From: Candidatus Chlorobium masyuteum
GTDB lineage: Bacteria; Bacteroidota; Chlorobiia; Chlorobiales; Chlorobiaceae
Direction of reading: 5' to 3'
Assembly: GCF_011601315.1 (NCBI RefSeq)
Contig: NZ_JAAORA010000006.1
Span: forward strand, 1-64,000
DNA length: 64,000 nt
Positions 8,703 through 17,700 of this stretch are shown here, in pieces. Position 1 is the first letter of the stretch. Every line of letters begins with the position of its first letter. Below the pieces are notes generated by a model. It was given only the letters and a program-made list of their open reading frames with translations. It was not told the origin of the DNA and made no database searches. Made by a program: the position numbers and the translations under genes.

Positions 8703-9257
8703 AAAACAATAAAAATTTTCCTCGCCTCATCAAATGAGCTGAAACATGATCGCGAGCAGTTTGAAATCGAGATCAATCGTAAAAACAAAGCCTGGGCTAA
8801 AAAAGAGATTTTCCTCCATCTTGAAATCTGGGAAGACCTCTCTTCAAGAATTTCATGCACACGTTCACAGGATGAGTATAACAAGAAGATTAAAGACGCT
8901 GATCTTTTTGTGCTTCTTGCTTGCAACAAAGTCGGGATGTACACTGCCGAAGAATTTGATACCGCTTTCGGAGCATTCAAAACAACCAAGAAACCATTCA
9001 TTTTTACTTGGTTCAAAGATCCGACGACAACCCCCGATCCAAGCCTGCAAGTATTCAAAAACAAACTTGCTGCATTAGGTCACTTTTATGCCACCTATAC
9101 CGACAGCAATGACCTCTGGAACCAGTTCAATAAAGAGCTTGAGCGGCTTGAAGATGCGGACTTTAAGAAAAATGATATCGTTACCCGCACTATAAATCAA
9201 GGCAAAAAAAGTGTTTATATTGAAAACGGAGGTAATATAACTCTCACTGTACAGTAA
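8700..9257 (+). CDS. DUF4062/TIR-like protein, first gene of the STAND cargo module
   Basis: A 185-residue protein. Residues 1-150 show a DUF4062-like pattern: KIFLASSNELKHDREQFE at the start, RSQDEYNKKIKDADLFVLL in the middle, then EEFDTAFGAF and KPFIFTWFK. DUF4062 is regarded as a TIR-like Rossmann domain often paired with STAND NTPases, where it may act as effector or adaptor. The C-terminal tail (residues 168-185) carries SVYIE (171-175) and GNI (178-180) and is strongly similar to the N-terminus of the next protein. The start codon sits at the end of the repeated leader, 35 bases after hsdS. Only 12 bases separate it from the next gene. Enzymatic activity is not established. Confidence 0.75.
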   Translation: MKTIKIFLASSNELKHDREQFEIEINRKNKAWAKKEIFLHLEIWEDLSSRISCTRSQDEYNKKIKDADLFVLLACNKVGMYTAEEFDTAFGAFKTTKKPFIFTWFKDPTTTPDPSLQVFKNKLAALGHFYATYTDSNDLWNQFNKELERLEDADFKKNDIVTRTINQGKKSVYIENGGNITLTVQ

Positions 9258-9269
9258 ACCATACCCATC

Positions 9270-10031
9270 ATGGCTGAAGAGAAACGCGAAACAACATTGG
9301 GTGATAAATCAGTTTATATTGAAACATTTGAAAGCGGGAATATCAGCATACAAATATTTCAATATGATTCAAATGAAATAATTAAAGAGATAACAAGTGC
9401 AATTAATGAAAATACTCAACAAGAATTGTTTGTTATAATTCTCTGTGAAAACATAAATACTATAAGTCAAATTCCAGAACTTTCTTCAATTAGCAATTAT
9501 TATAATAACAATTCTTTAGAATGGAAGCCGTTCAACGAAAAAACCATAACAGAGCTTCTTCTTGAATATGAAAAAGAATCAGGATATAAAGTTCGTTATT
9601 TAAATTTTAATTACGCTGAGACAACAGAAATCTCTTCAATCGTAGAATTTGAAGACGTTTTCCTGTCAAAAATAGTCATAATTACTGATGGCTTAGCTTT
9701 AGATGATAAAAAAATAAATTTCACAAATTCGATAGACCATAAAATGCATATCGGAGGATTTCTTTTACCTCTCGACGAGAACATTAATCCTAAAACTAAA
9801 GATTATTACAAAAAATATTGCGCTAATTTCTTCCCAAGAATGTGCGCGAGATATAAAAGCTATAATCAATCCTACTCTAACATTATTATAGAAGCAAAAG
9901 ATAGTACACAATTTTTTAGGGGACTAACTTCGTTCGCAAAAATCCTAAAAATTAAATCGGCTAATTCCGGATCACTATTTGCTAAATTTAAAAACGAAGC
10001 ATTAGACATACTAAGACCCGATGGGCGATGA
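9270..10031 (+). CDS. Unknown protein, middle gene of the STAND cargo module
   Basis: A 253-residue soluble protein I cannot assign. Residues 11-30 contain SVYIE (14-18) and GNISI (23-27), matching the tail of the preceding protein. The rest alternates hydrophobic strands and helices (QQELFVIILC, SKIVIITDGLAL, HIGGFLLPL), suggesting an alpha/beta fold. An Asn/Tyr/Lys-rich composition reflects very AT-rich DNA. Its stop overlaps the start of the ATPase gene by 4 bases (ATGA), so stoichiometric, coupled expression with that protein is likely. An adaptor between the DUF4062 protein and the STAND ATPase is the simplest guess, based on the shared motif and gene order. Confidence 0.7.
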   Translation: MAEEKRETTLGDKSVYIETFESGNISIQIFQYDSNEIIKEITSAINENTQQELFVIILCENINTISQIPELSSISNYYNNNSLEWKPFNEKTITELLLEYEKESGYKVRYLNFNYAETTEISSIVEFEDVFLSKIVIITDGLALDDKKINFTNSIDHKMHIGGFLLPLDENINPKTKDYYKKYCANFFPRMCARYKSYNQSYSNIIIEAKDSTQFFRGLTSFAKILKIKSANSGSLFAKFKNEALDILRPDGR

Positions 10032-12895
10032 ATAAAAATAATATAATATCTTTTTACTCCTTCAAAGGAGGCTCAGGCAGAAGTCAACTAGTTGCAAATT
10101 TAGCCGCATATCTTTGCATATATGAGAACAAAAAAATACTTATTATAGATTGGGATTTAGATGCCCCGGGCATTGATTTATTCTTTAACTGTGAACGAAA
10201 AATAATCAATCGCGGCTTAATAGATGTTTTTGAAGATTACATCCACACTGTTCGGTCAGGCGAGATAATAAACGAAAATAATTTACCGATATTTGATTTC
10301 TCATTTAATATACTTTTAAACGGTAAAGGAGGAGAAGTCGACTTATTACCGGCAGCAAATTACAATAAAAGGAATTTTTCTATCGCAATAAATAACTTTG
10401 ACTGGTTTGATTATTACGAAAACCTAGACGGCAAATACCATTTAGAATTTATTAAAGAAAAACTAAAAGAATCAAAATACGACTATATTCTTATTGATAG
10501 TAGAACAGGAAATAACGACTATCTTGGCATATGCAATATACAATTGCCTGATATAAACATAATTATTACCACACCAGCCCTACAAAATATTAATGGTGGA
10601 TTTGAAATAGCATCACTTATTTTAGCGAATAAATTCACAAAAAACGAACGAGAGAAGCCAATCATACTGCCAATTCTTTCACGGCTTGATGCCTCTCATA
10701 GCAAGAAGTCAAACGAATGGAAAAATATATTTGTAAATAAATTTAAAAATATCATAAAAGAATCCCTAAACAATAATAGCGTCAACAAAGATATCTATCA
10801 ATATATTCGAGATACATCTATTGATTATGTTATTGAGTTAGCATATGGAGAGACATTGATATTCGATAAGAAAAAAAAAGAAATAACTCCAGGCAGTATC
10901 CAAGAACAATTTATAAACATTTGGAATTACATAGAAAACAAACAATCTTTTAAAAAATTCCTTAGCATATCACCATTATTTCCTGATGCTTTTTTTGGAC
11001 GCACAAGTGAACTAAAGGCAGTACGCGATATACTTTTTTCATCCGGAAATCTATTAATTATATCTGGTGAAGGAGGAATTGGCAAAACATCCTTCACATC
11101 AAAGTACTATCATACATATAGCGAAGAATATAATCACTTAGCTTGGATTTTTGTTGATAAAAACTTCGCTGATGCCATACTATCATTAGCACATGTGTTA
11201 CACGTAACATTCCCTGATTTGATGACGAAAAATGATCGAATTAAGACTCTGCTCCCTGAAATGGCAAAACTGAAAAAGCCCTGCTTGCTGGTCATTGATA
11301 ACGTAAATAACAAGGAAGATCTCGAAGCCTATTACCACTTCTTCGCGGAATTAAACAATTTTCATATTCTGATCACAACCAGAATATCATTTTTTTGGAA
11401 AGCTAAAAAATACACAATAACCCCTCTTGACAAAGAAGATGCATTCAAACTATTTAAAGCCCACTATCCAGCCCATAACCCTGAAGAAGATGGGTTACTA
11501 AATCAGATTTTGCAGGCAGTCGGATACAACACACTGGTTATTGAATTGCTGTCAAAAAACCTTAGCAACCTCAACAATCAGCTCCGCAAAAGATATACAC
11601 TAAGTTTATTACTTGAAGATCTAAAAGGAAAAGGATTATTTGGAATAAGCCAAAGTGAAAAGATAAATACATCATATAATAACTATGGAATAAGGCTGCA
11701 TAAAGAAAAACCGGAAGCAATTCTTTCGGTTATGTATAACCTCATGGAACTCGATGAGGTGGAAAAAGGTATGCTCTCGGTGTTTGCGCTGCTTCCGGCA
11801 GAACCGATAGCATATTCATCAGTTGAGGAGTTGTTGCCCAACATTGAAAATCTCGACAAAACTTTGCTAAACCTTGCCCAAAAAGGGTGGATAGAATTTA
11901 ATGACAATTCCAACAGTTTTAAGTGCAGCCCTATTGTGCAGGAAGTTACCCGATTCCAGAACAAGGAAAAGCTTTTTGTGCATAGTGAACTTCTGATCAC
12001 CACACTCACGAAAAAGCTTGATTATGAAGCAGGAACCGGCAATTTAGTAACAATCAGCTTTGATAAGGGAGCTCTTTATGCCCGATATGCAGAAAGCATA
12101 CTTTGTCTTGCTGTTATTTTACAACATAAAGAAAACATAAGTCCACTATTAGGTCTCGTAGGTAATTTTCATAAAACAACAGGAAATCTCAACAAAGCTT
12201 TGACCTTTTTTGAGCAGAATGCCCAATTAAATAAAGAGCTCTATGAGGAATATCCACAAAATGTCTCCTTCAAAAATGGGCTCGCCATTTCGTATGAAAA
12301 ACTCGGCGTAACTCACTCCGCTCTCGGCAATCTCGACAAAGCCCTGACATTCTTTGATGAACGATCCCGTTTAGGTAAAGAGCTCTATGAGGAATATCCA
12401 CAAAATGTCTCCTTCAAAAACGAGCTCGCCATTTCGTATGAAAAACTCGGCGTAATTCACTCCGCTCTCGGCAATCTCGACAAAGCCCTGACATTCTTTG
12501 ATGAACGATCCCGTTTAGGTAAAGAGCTTTATGAGGAATATCCACAAAATGCCTCCTTCAAAAACGGACTTGCCATTTCGTATGAAAAACTCGGCGTAAC
12601 TCACTCCGCTCTCGGCAATCACGTCAAAGCCCTGACATTCTTTGATGATGAAACCCTTTTATTTGAAGAGCTCTACGAGGAATATCCACAAAATGTCTCC
12701 TTCAAAAACGGGCTCGCCATTTCGTATGCGAAGTTAGGGCTTTTCTACAGAGATGAGCGCGCCGATTGGGCAAAAGCTCGTCGATATTTTGAACAGGCAG
12801 AAGCATTTTTTAGTGAACTCGTAAAGAACTATCCCTTCTACGCTGAATTTCAAAAGAACTGGTCGTTGGTAAAAGATATTCTGAACGCCTTATAA
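10028..12895 (+). CDS. MinD/ParA-like + NB-ARC STAND NTPase + TPR repeat protein
   Basis: A 955-residue multidomain sensor. Residues 1-300 form a MinD/ParA-like ATPase with the deviant P-loop FKGGSGRS (Lys13) and the segment ILIIDWDLDAPGIDLFF. Residues about 318-640 form an NB-ARC/STAND NTPase: FGRTSEL, P-loop GEGGIGKT (347-354), Walker B LLVIDN around Asp424, and ITTR (449-452). A winged-helix-like part and TPRs follow, four of them 48-residue units (720-911) nearly identical at the DNA level. This order resembles the actinobacterial FxsT proteins, which also travel with a TIR-like partner (FxsC), from memory. No effector domain is visible within it, so the DUF4062 partner may provide output. 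The 5' third is AT-rich; the TPR part is not. Confidence 0.85.
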   Translation: MNKNNIISFYSFKGGSGRSQLVANLAAYLCIYENKKILIIDWDLDAPGIDLFFNCERKIINRGLIDVFEDYIHTVRSGEIINENNLPIFDFSFNILLNGKGGEVDLLPAANYNKRNFSIAINNFDWFDYYENLDGKYHLEFIKEKLKESKYDYILIDSRTGNNDYLGICNIQLPDINIIITTPALQNINGGFEIASLILANKFTKNEREKPIILPILSRLDASHSKKSNEWKNIFVNKFKNIIKESLNNNSVNKDIYQYIRDTSIDYVIELAYGETLIFDKKKKEITPGSIQEQFINIWNYIENKQSFKKFLSISPLFPDAFFGRTSELKAVRDILFSSGNLLIISGEGGIGKTSFTSKYYHTYSEEYNHLAWIFVDKNFADAILSLAHVLHVTFPDLMTKNDRIKTLLPEMAKLKKPCLLVIDNVNNKEDLEAYYHFFAELNNFHILITTRISFFWKAKKYTITPLDKEDAFKLFKAHYPAHNPEEDGLLNQILQAVGYNTLVIELLSKNLSNLNNQLRKRYTLSLLLEDLKGKGLFGISQSEKINTSYNNYGIRLHKEKPEAILSVMYNLMELDEVEKGMLSVFALLPAEPIAYSSVEELLPNIENLDKTLLNLAQKGWIEFNDNSNSFKCSPIVQEVTRFQNKEKLFVHSELLITTLTKKLDYEAGTGNLVTISFDKGALYARYAESILCLAVILQHKENISPLLGLVGNFHKTTGNLNKALTFFEQNAQLNKELYEEYPQNVSFKNGLAISYEKLGVTHSALGNLDKALTFFDERSRLGKELYEEYPQNVSFKNELAISYEKLGVIHSALGNLDKALTFFDERSRLGKELYEEYPQNASFKNGLAISYEKLGVTHSALGNHVKALTFFDDETLLFEELYEEYPQNVSFKNGLAISYAKLGLFYRDERADWAKARRYFEQAEAFFSELVKNYPFYAEFQKNWSLVKDILNAL
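12185..12760 (+). repeat. Four in-frame 144-bp TPR-encoding tandem repeats
   Basis: Units start at 12185, 12329, 12473 and 12617 with an exact 144-base period (48 codons). Each encodes N-L-D-K-A-L-T-F-F, then ELYEEYPQN, then AISYEKLG. Units 2 and 3 are almost identical at the DNA level; units 1 and 4 diverge at their edges. The exact period and high identity point to recent duplication or recombination. Confidence 0.95.
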
Positions 12896-12928
12896 ACCTT
12901 ATTTTTTGAGTTGGTAACACCACCCCTT

Positions 12929-13258
12929 ATGCACAAAGAATCCGACTTCGAGCAATCCATAGAGCAATCGTTGCTGCTGCATGGCGACTATGTAAAGAGC
13001 GACCCGCTGGCTTTCGACAAAAAGCTTGCAATCTTTCCTGACGAGGTTATTGCGTTCGTTCAGGATACCCAGCCGGAGTTATGGGAGCGCTTCTCTGCAC
13101 TTAACAACAGAAACGCAAAAGCTGTGCTGATCGAGAGCCTTGTACGGGAGCTGCGAACCAAAGGGATGCTCTCCATTCTTCGAAGCGGGTATATGTGTTT
13201 CCACACCGGTAAAATGGATGTTCACTCGTATGGAAAAAGGGAAAGCCTGTCAGCCTGA
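12929..13258 (+). pseudogene. hsdR 5' fragment fused in frame to an hsdS 3' end
   Basis: The frame begins like HsdR: QSIEQSLLLHG, KKLAIFPDEV, and LVRELRTKGMLSILRSG align with residues 1-90 of the full hsdR at 14703, at roughly 80 percent DNA identity. At about 13198-13205 it switches to the hsdS ending (TGKMDVHSYGK, compare TGKMDVHLHGK at 8627-8661). The hsdS stop is lost by small changes, so the ORF runs 7 codons further to TGA at 13256-13258. The first in-frame ATG upstream is at 12911, but ATG 12929 corresponds to the HsdR start. It lacks the nuclease and helicase parts and cannot be a functional restriction subunit. It is best read as the scar of a deletion. Confidence 0.85.
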
Positions 13259-13281
13259 ACAATAACGGAAACTGTGCCATG
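13205..13281 (+). repeat. Direct repeat copy 2: hsdS 3' end plus cargo leader
   Basis: This stretch matches 8626-8702 over 77 bases with about seven substitutions and no net length change. Copy 1 ends at the start codon of the DUF4062 gene and copy 2 at the start codon of the AlbA_2 gene. The sequence contains AATAACGGAAACTGT just before each ATG, which may serve as the leader and weak ribosome site for whichever cargo follows hsdS. Confidence 0.9.
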
Positions 13282-14664
13282 AACCTTTTACAATTAATAG
13301 ATTTGGTTGCTTCGGGAGAAGATGGCGCCCGGCAGTTCAAATCCGATATTCGGAACGCTGAATCTCTGGCATCTGAAATGGCAGCTTTTGCCAATGCTGA
13401 GGGAGGCTCCATTCTCATTGGCGTTGCGGACAATGGCTCCATAAAGGGCCTTGAAAGCAGTGATGTTTCGCGCATCAACCAGCTTATCAGTAATGCCGCC
13501 AGCCATCTGGTACGTAGTCCGCTTACGGTACAAACTGAAAATATTCTCCTTGAAAATCGAAACGTTGTCATTGTTCTTACCGTACCCAAAGGCATTGATA
13601 AACCCTATTTCGATAAAAACGGTGTGATCTGGCTCAAATGCGGTGCTGACAAGCGACGAGTCAATACAAAGGAAGAGTTACGACGATTGTTTCAGATAAC
13701 CAATCAGTTTCATGCTGATGAACTTCCCTCAAAAGCAGAAGTTGACTCTCTCGATAAGCTTCGTTTCAGGGATTTTCTTAAAACAACCTATCAACAGGAG
13801 TATCCTGAAACAGATGAAAAGCTGAAAAAGCTTTTGCAGAATATGAATCTGGCTACCGACACGGGAAAGCTGAACCTTGCTTGTGTACTTTTATTCGCCG
13901 AAAAACCGGAATGGATTGTACCTCAATTTGTTGTTAAGGCGGTTCGCTTTCCTGGCAATGAAATCCATCAAAGCGAGTATCTGGATATTGAGGATTTTAC
14001 CGGAGCGTTAGGAGCCATTTTTGAGGGCGCGATGGCCTTTTTGATGCGAAACATGCACAAGGTGCAGGCTGGGAGGGGAATCAATGCACCCGGAACCCCT
14101 GAAATACCGCCGGTGGTCTTTGAAGAACTACTGGTTAATGCCCTGATACACCGCGATTATTTTGTAAGCGCCCCAATCAGACTGTTTTTATTCGATAATC
14201 GAATTGAAATTATCAGTCCGGGTCACCTGCCCAACAACCTGACTGTCGCCAAAATCAAAACTGGTAATTCCAATATCCGTAATCCCACTCTCGTCTCCTA
14301 TGTTGCAAAGGGTCTGTTACCATACCGGGGGCTTGGTTCTGGAATCAAACGGGCAATTGATGCGTGGCCGGAAATTGACTTTATCGATGATCGTGATGGT
14401 TGTTTGTTTACCGCCATTGTTCACCGTAAAACAATTGACGGTTCGGTAGAAAGTTCGGTAGAAAGTTCGGTAGAAAGTTCGGTAGAAATCGATAATCCTG
14501 TGCTCGAACAGTTCAGACTGAATCCTGAACTGACTCTTCATGCATTGGCGAAAACGCTGGGCATTTCATTGAGGGCAACTGAAAAAAGGGTGGCTAACTT
14601 GCAGGAAAAAAAGCAATTAAAACATATCGGCCCTAAAAAGGGCGGTTACTGGCAGGTACTTTAA
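13279..14664 (+). CDS. AlbA_2 (Schlafen-like) / HATPase_c_4 / wHTH protein, second R-M cargo
   Basis: A 461-residue protein. The N-terminal AlbA_2 domain (about 13-130) has the signature GARQFKSDI, then EMAAFANAEGGSILIGVADN. A central GHKL-type ATPase-like region (about 280-365) has EELLVNALIHRDY, FDNRIEIISPG and GLGSGIKRA, as in RecG-like/COG2865 proteins. A disordered linker of four SVES-type units (about 388-404) precedes a C-terminal winged helix that probably binds DNA. Proteins of this class occur as extra genes inside type I R-M loci (for example the rlo genes of Campylobacter) and are considered transcriptional regulators or defence components. It lies 38 bases upstream of hsdR in the same orientation. 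Confidence 0.8.
   Translation: MNLLQLIDLVASGEDGARQFKSDIRNAESLASEMAAFANAEGGSILIGVADNGSIKGLESSDVSRINQLISNAASHLVRSPLTVQTENILLENRNVVIVLTVPKGIDKPYFDKNGVIWLKCGADKRRVNTKEELRRLFQITNQFHADELPSKAEVDSLDKLRFRDFLKTTYQQEYPETDEKLKKLLQNMNLATDTGKLNLACVLLFAEKPEWIVPQFVVKAVRFPGNEIHQSEYLDIEDFTGALGAIFEGAMAFLMRNMHKVQAGRGINAPGTPEIPPVVFEELLVNALIHRDYFVSAPIRLFLFDNRIEIISPGHLPNNLTVAKIKTGNSNIRNPTLVSYVAKGLLPYRGLGSGIKRAIDAWPEIDFIDDRDGCLFTAIVHRKTIDGSVESSVESSVESSVEIDNPVLEQFRLNPELTLHALAKTLGISLRATEKRVANLQEKKQLKHIGPKKGGYWQVL
14441..14488 (+). repeat. Four perfect copies of a 12-bp in-frame repeat
   Basis: The unit GTTCGGTAGAAA is repeated four times without error at 14441, 14453, 14465 and 14477. Because 12 is a multiple of three, gain or loss of units only changes the number of Ser-Val-Glu-Ser segments in the linker of the AlbA_2 protein. 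It is a candidate length-variable microsatellite. Confidence 0.95.
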
Positions 14665-14702
14665 TCGTATGCTCTTTCAAACATTTCAATCCAGACCCCC
14701 TC

Positions 14703-17700
14703 ATGCACAGAGAATTGAACTTTGAGCACTCCATAGAACAATCCTTGTTGCTCCATGGCGGCTACAGCAAGGGCGACCCGTTGGCTTATGACAAGAAGCT
14801 TGCGATCTTTCCCGATGAGGTTGTAGCGTTTGTTCAGGATACCCAGCCGGAGTTCTGGGAGCGGTTTTCAACGCTCAACAACGGGAACGCAAAAGCTGTG
14901 CTGATCGAGAGCCTTGTGCGAGAACTACGAACGAAGGGAATGCTCTCCATTCTCCGGAGTGGATTCAAGTGTTTCGGCAAAACAGTGCGAATGGCCTTCT
15001 TTGCCCCGAATACCGGCATGGACCCTGTTGCGCAGGAACGGTTCAATAAAAACCGGTTCACCGTAATCCGCCAGCTTGAAACAGAGAGCGGAGCTATCCC
15101 TGACATGGTGCTTGCAGTGAACGGCTTGCCGGTGGTGTCGATGGAGCTGAAAAATCACCTGACCGGGCAGAACGTAGTACACGCCAAACAGCAGTACTGC
15201 GATCGTGATCCCAATGATCTCCTCTTTGCCTTCAAGCAGCGCTGCCTTGTCCATTTTGCGGTGGATACCGAAGAGGTCTGCATGACCACCAAACTTGAAC
15301 GGGGAAGCTCGTACTTCCTCCCCTTCAACAGAGGATACAATCACGGCAAAGGGAACCCTCCGGTTGAGGGTGAGCTTCGCACTTCCTACCTCTGGGAGAA
15401 GGTTCTGGTAAAAAAGAGTCTGATGGATATTCTCGGGCGATTCCTCCACCTGCAGGTTGAGGAAAAAACTGTTCCCACCGGAAAAGGGCTGAAGAAGCTT
15501 CAAAGCGAAAGCATGATATTCCCCCGCTACCATCAGCTTGATGTGGTGCGCAAACTTGCCGAACATGCCAGGCAGCACAATTCAGGGCACAACTACCTCA
15601 TCCAGCACTCTGCGGGTTCAGGAAAATCGAACTCCATTGCCTGGCTTGCCCACCGGCTTTCAACCCTGCACGATGCCGGGAATGAAAAAATCTTCCATTC
15701 AGTGGTGGTCATTACCGACCGTGTGGTGCTTGACCAGCAGTTGCAGGATACCATTTTCCAGTTCGAGCACAAGCAGGGTGTCGTGCAAAAGATTGACGAA
15801 AACACCCAACAGCTTGCAAAGGCACTCGCTGACGGCGTACCGATCATCATTTCAACCATACAGAAGTTCCCGTTTATCACACAAGCTCTTGCAACGCTTG
15901 AGAAGAAGGGTCAGGGCATCGACATCTCTACTACAGGCAGACGGTTCGCCGTGATTGTGGACGAAGCACACAGCTCGCAGAGTGGCGAAACCGCCATGGA
16001 GCTAAAGAAAATTCTGAACCGCGAAGGAATAGAATCGGCCATTGCCGAGCAGATACTCGACATGAACGATGAACCTATTTCAGACGAGGCCAAACGCTCC
16101 ATGCTGCTGGAGCAGATCAAGCGCACGAAACAGCCGAACCTGAGCTTTTTCGCCTTTACCGCGACACCTAAGTTCAAAACGCTTGCGGTGTTTGACGAGC
16201 CCGGAGAAAACGGCACCTCTCCGTTCCACCTCTACAGTATGCGTCAGGCCATTGAAGAGGGGTTTATTCTTGATGTGCTGAAGGGATACACCTGTTACAA
16301 ACGATATTATCAATTGGTCCGTACGGCAGAGGATGATCCTGAACTGCCGAGAAGAAAGGCGGCGCGGGCACTTGCCCGTTATGTTGACCTGCACGACTAT
16401 AACATTACGCAGAAAGTTGAAATCATCGTTGAGCATTTCCGCACACACTCCCGCCACAAAATCAGCGGTCAGGCCAAAGCTATGGTGGTAACCGGATCGC
16501 GCGAACATGCCGTGCGCTATAAACTCGCGTTCGACAACTACCTGAAAGCAAAAAAATATCACGACATCAAAACGCTCGTCGCTTTCTCGGGCGAACTCTC
16601 TCTTAACGACCACCCCGGTATCAGGTTTACCGAAACACAGATGAACCATGGCATCAGGGAACGAGAGCTGCCTGAGCGGTTTGCTTCAGATGAGTATCAG
16701 GTTTTACTGGTGGCGGAAAAGTATCAGACAGGATTTGACCAGCCTTTGCTGCATACCATGTACGTCGATAAACGGCTCTCCGGCATTCAGGCCGTTCAGA
16801 CCCTCTCACGCCTGAACCGCACCTGCCCCGGCAAGGAGAGTACCTTTGTGCTTGATTTTGTTAACGATCCGGAAGAGATCTACCTCTCCTTCAAGCCCTA
16901 TTACGAAACAACCGGGCAAGGCGAAGAAACCGACCCGCACCAGCTCAATGAACTGGCACACAAACTCGACCAGTGGAAGGTTTATGACCAGTCGGAGGTG
17001 AACGCGTGGTGCGAAATCTGGTTCAGCAATCGTATGCACCCTACCGGTACCGAACATAAAAAGCTGAACAGCATCCTCGATGTCGTGGTTGAACGGGTTA
17101 TCAAGCTTGAAGAGGAGGAGATTGAACTCTTCAAAAGCCAGTTTACGAGCTTCCGGAATCTCTACGGATTCCTTTCGCAGGTAATCCCCTATCAGGATTC
17201 AGGTCTTGAAAAGCTCTACACCTTCGGGCGCTACCTGCTCTCAAAGCTCCCTCGCGGGACAGGAAAGAATGTCAGAATAGATGATGAGGTGCAGTTGAAA
17301 TACTACCGGCTGGAGAAGTACAGCGAAGGCTCCATTTCACTCCGGGAGGGAGATGCTCCCCCTTTGGCTGGCCCAAAGGAGGTCGGTACCGGAAGCGCTG
17401 ATGAAGAGGTGCCGCTCTCCACGCTGGTTGAGCAGCTCAACGAAAGGTTCGGCACCGATTTCACCCCTGCCGATCAGCTCTTTTTCGATCAGGTGCAGGC
17501 TGCAGCCACAGAGAACGAAAAGATCCGGCAGGCCGCAGAGGCCAACACCCTCTCGAACTTCGAACCGGTATTCAACCAGCACCTCGAAACCCTGCTGCTC
17601 GACCGCATGAACGGCAACGAAGCCATATTCAACCGAATCATGAACGACGAAGCCTTCAAAACCTTCATTGCTCAGAAGCTGATGCACAACGTCTTCGAAA

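Noticed and set aside
12185-12760. Regular 144-bp repeats that could suggest a CRISPR-like or satellite array
   Set aside because: The repeats are contiguous without spacers, in frame, and encode typical TPR helices within a continuous ORF.
8700-12895. Possibility that the cargo is a canonical FxSxx-COOH (FxsT/FxsC) system
   Set aside because: No FxSxx-COOH terminus, precursor peptide or radical SAM gene is visible; only the large ATPase architecture and TIR-like partner are similar.
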